A DNA stretch of 64,000 nt from Pseudo-nitzschia pungens (taxonomy: Eukaryota; Bacillariophyta; Bacillariophyceae; Bacillariales; Bacillariaceae): assembly GCA_037355855.1 (NCBI GenBank), contig CM074765.1:3782001-3846000 (forward strand). The letters are read 5' to 3'. The position numbers were made by a program, and so were the translations under genes. Shown piece after piece: positions 60,701 to 64,000 of this stretch (within the stretch, counting starts at the first letter, position 1; the number at the start of each line of letters is the position of its first letter). A model generated the notes under the pieces. It was not told the DNA's origin. It saw nothing but the letters and a program-made list of their open reading frames with translations, and ran no database searches.

Positions 60701-61657
60701 ATGGGCACCGGATCTTCCACAAAGAACACCGAACAAGAAAACGACGTTCGAAACAGAATCGACAGCGGAGATTTTCAAAAGGTCTCTCCTCCCTCCTCTC
60801 CCACCTTTTCCGCCAACATGAAGGTAGACGAAATGTCGTACTCGGGAATCCTCGTCGAAAAGCCCGACGACAGCAGTGTTGAGAAGCAGCCTCCTAAGGG
60901 GAACAGTGCCGTTCCGTCCTCCGAAGGAGCTACGTTTGCCGCCGATCTCACGACTCCTATGATTTCCAATCGATCCAAGAGCCGTATCAAGAACAACAGT
61001 CATGTGAAAGATCAACAGCAGCAGCCCCGCCGCATAGTCAAGGCCACCCCACCTCCCAAGGCTACCGTTGTTGCCGCCGAAGACACCGAAGCTTCCGTTG
61101 CTTCCGAGAATGTGGTCCATCACAACGCTGCTCCCCTTTCGTCTCCGATTGGCAACAATGCCAACGCGGCGAACGAATTGCTGGAGGAATCCATCGAGAA
61201 ACACGATTCCAAAACCAAACAGCGAGAGAGAGTTACCAACCGACAAAAGAACGATCGCGAAAGATTGTTCCAGGAAAAACGAAAGCAAAGGATTGGAGCC
61301 AGCGACAAGCCAAAGGTCGAGGCCAATCCCTTTTCCCGGTTCCTCAGTGCCTTTAGTGTCGACGGCAACTCAAAACACAAACGCAAGGAGCAATCTTCCA
61401 ACGATGCCGAGAACAAACGATTGAAGTACGGATTCCAAGACACGAGCGGAAGTGCAACTGGAACTGCTGGTGCCACTGCTGACAACTCTTCCGAACCCTC
61501 TTCCAATACCGAGAACGACGCTGTTCCTACTGCGGAAAGCAGTGGAACGAACGAAGAAACGTCCCAGCCTTTGCCGCTTCCGTCGTGGCTTGCCGCGGCT
61601 TCGGTAGCGACCGTAGCCATCCTGGTCTTCGCAATTGTCAGAGGCAAAAAGAAATAA
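60701..61657 (+). CDS. Tail-anchored, disordered membrane protein
   Basis: 318 residues. Begins MGTGSSTKN, a possible N-myristoylation site (Gly2 with Ser6 is common in such sites, but prediction is uncertain). The middle is Ser/Asn/Lys-rich and disordered, with a charged helix KTKQRERVTNRQKNDRERLF near residues 175-200. The end is a single membrane segment LPSWLAAASVATVAILVFAI followed by VRGKKK, the layout of a tail-anchored protein (ER or mitochondrial outer membrane). No recognised domain. The upstream 5' leader is AT-rich, with no upstream ATG near the start. Confidence 0.7.
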   Translation: MGTGSSTKNTEQENDVRNRIDSGDFQKVSPPSSPTFSANMKVDEMSYSGILVEKPDDSSVEKQPPKGNSAVPSSEGATFAADLTTPMISNRSKSRIKNNSHVKDQQQQPRRIVKATPPPKATVVAAEDTEASVASENVVHHNAAPLSSPIGNNANAANELLEESIEKHDSKTKQRERVTNRQKNDRERLFQEKRKQRIGASDKPKVEANPFSRFLSAFSVDGNSKHKRKEQSSNDAENKRLKYGFQDTSGSATGTAGATADNSSEPSSNTENDAVPTAESSGTNEETSQPLPLPSWLAAASVATVAILVFAIVRGKKK

Positions 61658-64000
61658 AAATAAGTAGGGATTGAGATTCCTTTCCAAAATATATGGATCA
61701 GTAAATGAATCAAAGCAGGAAATACAAACAATTTGAAACCAAGGGTCGAAAAATGGATGAAACTTCGATTCGGGTCGACATTGCGCTTATAGATTTTAAC
61801 CAGGACTGGCTCGATTTGTCTCTGATTTGTGTTTGCTGGCAACTAACGCCATCAAACAAGCAGGATACAAGAAGAAGAATACAAAATTGCGAAACCGTTT
61901 AATAAAAATGAATAAAGAGGCGAACAATACGACAAAAAATCTTTCATCGAAACACGGGCGGTTGATTGTCTCTCGAAACAAGAAGAAAAACATATTATAC
62001 ACAAAAACTAATGAATACAGGCAGATGATAATTGGGATCACGATTACATCGGACGAATTCTCGAGCATCGCTTACAAAAGTGTCATGGCGAGTCACTTGT
62101 TGACCTCAGCTTTTGCAGATCCGAAACTCTAACATGTTGGGATCGGTCCCACTGTGGCCCTCTCGCGTTGAGCCTCATGTGTTGAAAATTTGCACATGTT
62201 CAGTATGATACACGAGTATGCACATTGAAACCAATGCACCAGTAATGCCGGGTTTTAGCATCGAGATAGTAACGGCTGGATAACACTACTTTTGTCTACT
62301 GTAACATTGATTTCTTTCGTCGAATCACTAGAGTGGAGGTCCGCAAACAAAAGGGTTCATGCGAATCCACCTACTTTGTCCTTAAACATCATGGCATCCA
62401 CACAGTGGTATGATACAGACAAACCCCGTGCTCAACGAAACAGAAGCGACTCGACATTTTTATTTCAGTGTCATTTTCCAGGTGCTGAGCATCCGAAGGT
62501 TCTTACACAACCCGAGACTTGGATCTCAACATCGAGTTGGAGTATCAGATCACGGAAATTCGATTGGATTGATTTTTGTTGTCTTGTGTAGTATGGTTGC
62601 TCTCTGCAGATCCAGCGAGAATGGTACCTACGAGGGCGTTTTTCCTCTTCTGGATCCACTTCCATCGGTTGATCCACCGCTGGAGACAATGGATGATCCG
62701 TGAGCAGCGCGTATCGCCACAAGGTCGTGTCTGTATTGAGCCGAGAACTTTCGCGTCCTCATCGTGGATGGAATCCCGTGGTGGATTTCGAACAATGGGA
62801 TTAGATTGGGAATAATGTTGCTCAGGTTTCATCCGGATAGCTGTTCGATTGCACAATCGATTGCTCCAAGCAATGCAATTGTAATGCTGTGTTCGCGTTT
62901 AGCAACATGATGTTTCATACTTTTAAGATTCAACTTCCACGGTCTCCTATCTCAAAAAATACTGTATTACTAGAAGTATTTAATAATCATTATTACACGT
63001 AATCTCTTACTATTACTTCGTATTATTTCTCTACTAATATGAAAAATAAAAAATAATAATATGAAACTCAGTACCGTAGCACTTCTCATCAACCCTTGAA
63101 AATCCGAGAAGTAAATACCAAGATATTATTGTTCCACGTACTGTGATAGAGAAGATGTTCTCCCAGACCGTGAACAATACCGTTACTAGTACGAGTATCT
63201 TACGAGTACGAGTACAGAAAGTAATACAAGTTTGTATTCCCCACGAGTATTTTTGAATCGCATAAGGAACCTTTTGAGAGCCACTTGAGTCCTACGAGTA
63301 CCGGTCCTTGTAAACTACGAAGTTCGTAATCTTACTTCGTACTGCATTTGTCGACGGAAGATCAAGAAAGAACTCACGCCATCATAATGTTCCTGCAGTC
63401 TGAAGGAAGAAACAGATTTGATTGACGTTGGAATTCCGAAAAGTATCCAACTACTAAAATGAAGAGGGTGTGCGAAAACAAGTCTGATTTACTTCTCGCA
63501 AAATCATAATATGCATCTAGTATACTGTATCAACCGGTACTCTGTACCTCGTACTTCGCATTCAACACCGTTACATAGTCTCATAACTTGAAACATCTGC
63601 AAAGGAGAAACAAACAAACAAACAAAAAACAATACCAAGCAGTAGAAACTATCCCCATAGTCGATGGGGCCCTCACCCCTTAAATCTCAAAGAAGAAATT
63701 ACTACGAGTGCAAGGGTCTAATGCCCGAGGTGTACCCCAAGCTTTGTTCAAGCTCATGAATTTGATGATGAGTGATCCTCGGCCAGCAACAATGTGATTG
63801 GCAGAATATGAGCGTCAGTGAGGCGAGTGAAGCGTCTGGCTATTGGATAGTGCATCTCATCTCTGGAAGAACGAGACGCGTTGCGCGTGAACTTGCCGAT
63901 CGATCCTGTTCAATCCATTGATCTATGGACGGATACACAGCATGCCAGTACATTTGATGCATACTATCATGGTCATAATTTCACCATTAGATAATATTAC
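61658..64000. other. Gene-free right end of window
   Basis: AT-rich DNA with many GTACGAGTA/TACGAGTAC and ACTAGTAC motifs near 63170-63350. Frames at 61827-62132 and 62292-62815 lack motifs and codon bias. Nothing supportable as a gene. A gene could begin or end outside the window. Confidence 0.45.

Noticed and set aside
63740..63800. Possible C/D box snoRNA (TGATGA-like box)
   Set aside because: No matching D box and no terminal stem at a sensible distance.
1..64000. CRISPR array or bacterial defence island
   Set aside because: The DNA is eukaryotic. The repeats present are tandem or TIR-type, with no regularly spaced unique spacers.

Overview
The window looks like nuclear DNA of a stramenopile alga, most likely a pennate diatom. 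The grounds are: intron-poor genes with GT-AG introns of about 60 to 360 bp; eukaryotic tRNA genes without encoded CCA; and proteins of types common in diatoms, namely an M11 gametolysin-like protease with an APTK-repeat tail, a VTVPAGGV-type protein, an ankyrin-like lineage-specific protein, a plastid-type thioredoxin and a Ty3/gypsy element. Genes are moderately GC-rich. They are separated by AT-rich spacers full of simple repeats and a recurring GTAAGGTTAC-like motif. This placement is inference; no database search was run.

Left part (1-21 kb): a secreted M11 metalloprotease; a tandem repeat array and MITE copies (3.5-4.3 kb); other tandem repeats; a decayed P-loop GTPase; a three-exon polyQ membrane protein; a two-exon leucyl aminopeptidase (M17); a frameshifted secreted or targeted protein resembling the accessory region of some RluA-type pseudouridine synthases; a tRNA-Arg(TCT); a class I methyltransferase; and a cluster of nested inverted repeats at 20.36-21.2 kb.

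Middle part (21-42 kb): an ankyrin-like diatom-type protein; a thioredoxin with two SAP-like motifs; a Rossmann-fold oxidoreductase; a decayed unrecognised gene; a Strawberry-notch helicase homologue whose C-terminal part is split by two frame changes; a three-exon secreted DUF2237-like Cys-rich protein; two copies of an unrecognised coding fragment; a small VTVPAGGV-type protein; and a tRNA-Pro(TGG).

Right part (42-64 kb): a young, apparently intact 5,843-bp Ty3/gypsy retrotransposon with identical 189-bp LTRs and a 5-bp target duplication. It sits inside the left terminal inverted repeat of an older DNA element of about 525 bp, whose ends match those of the MITEs elsewhere in the window. 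Then come a tRNA-Val(AAC); a Golgi-type glycosyltransferase; an unrecognised two-exon protein; a TYW3-Kelch wybutosine-type fusion with a TYW2-like tail; a targeted protein of unknown function; and a tail-anchored membrane protein. Most genes are unrelated housekeeping or lineage-specific genes and show no operon-like or pathway clustering. The most unusual content is the layered mobile DNA and the fusion or stand-alone domain architectures.
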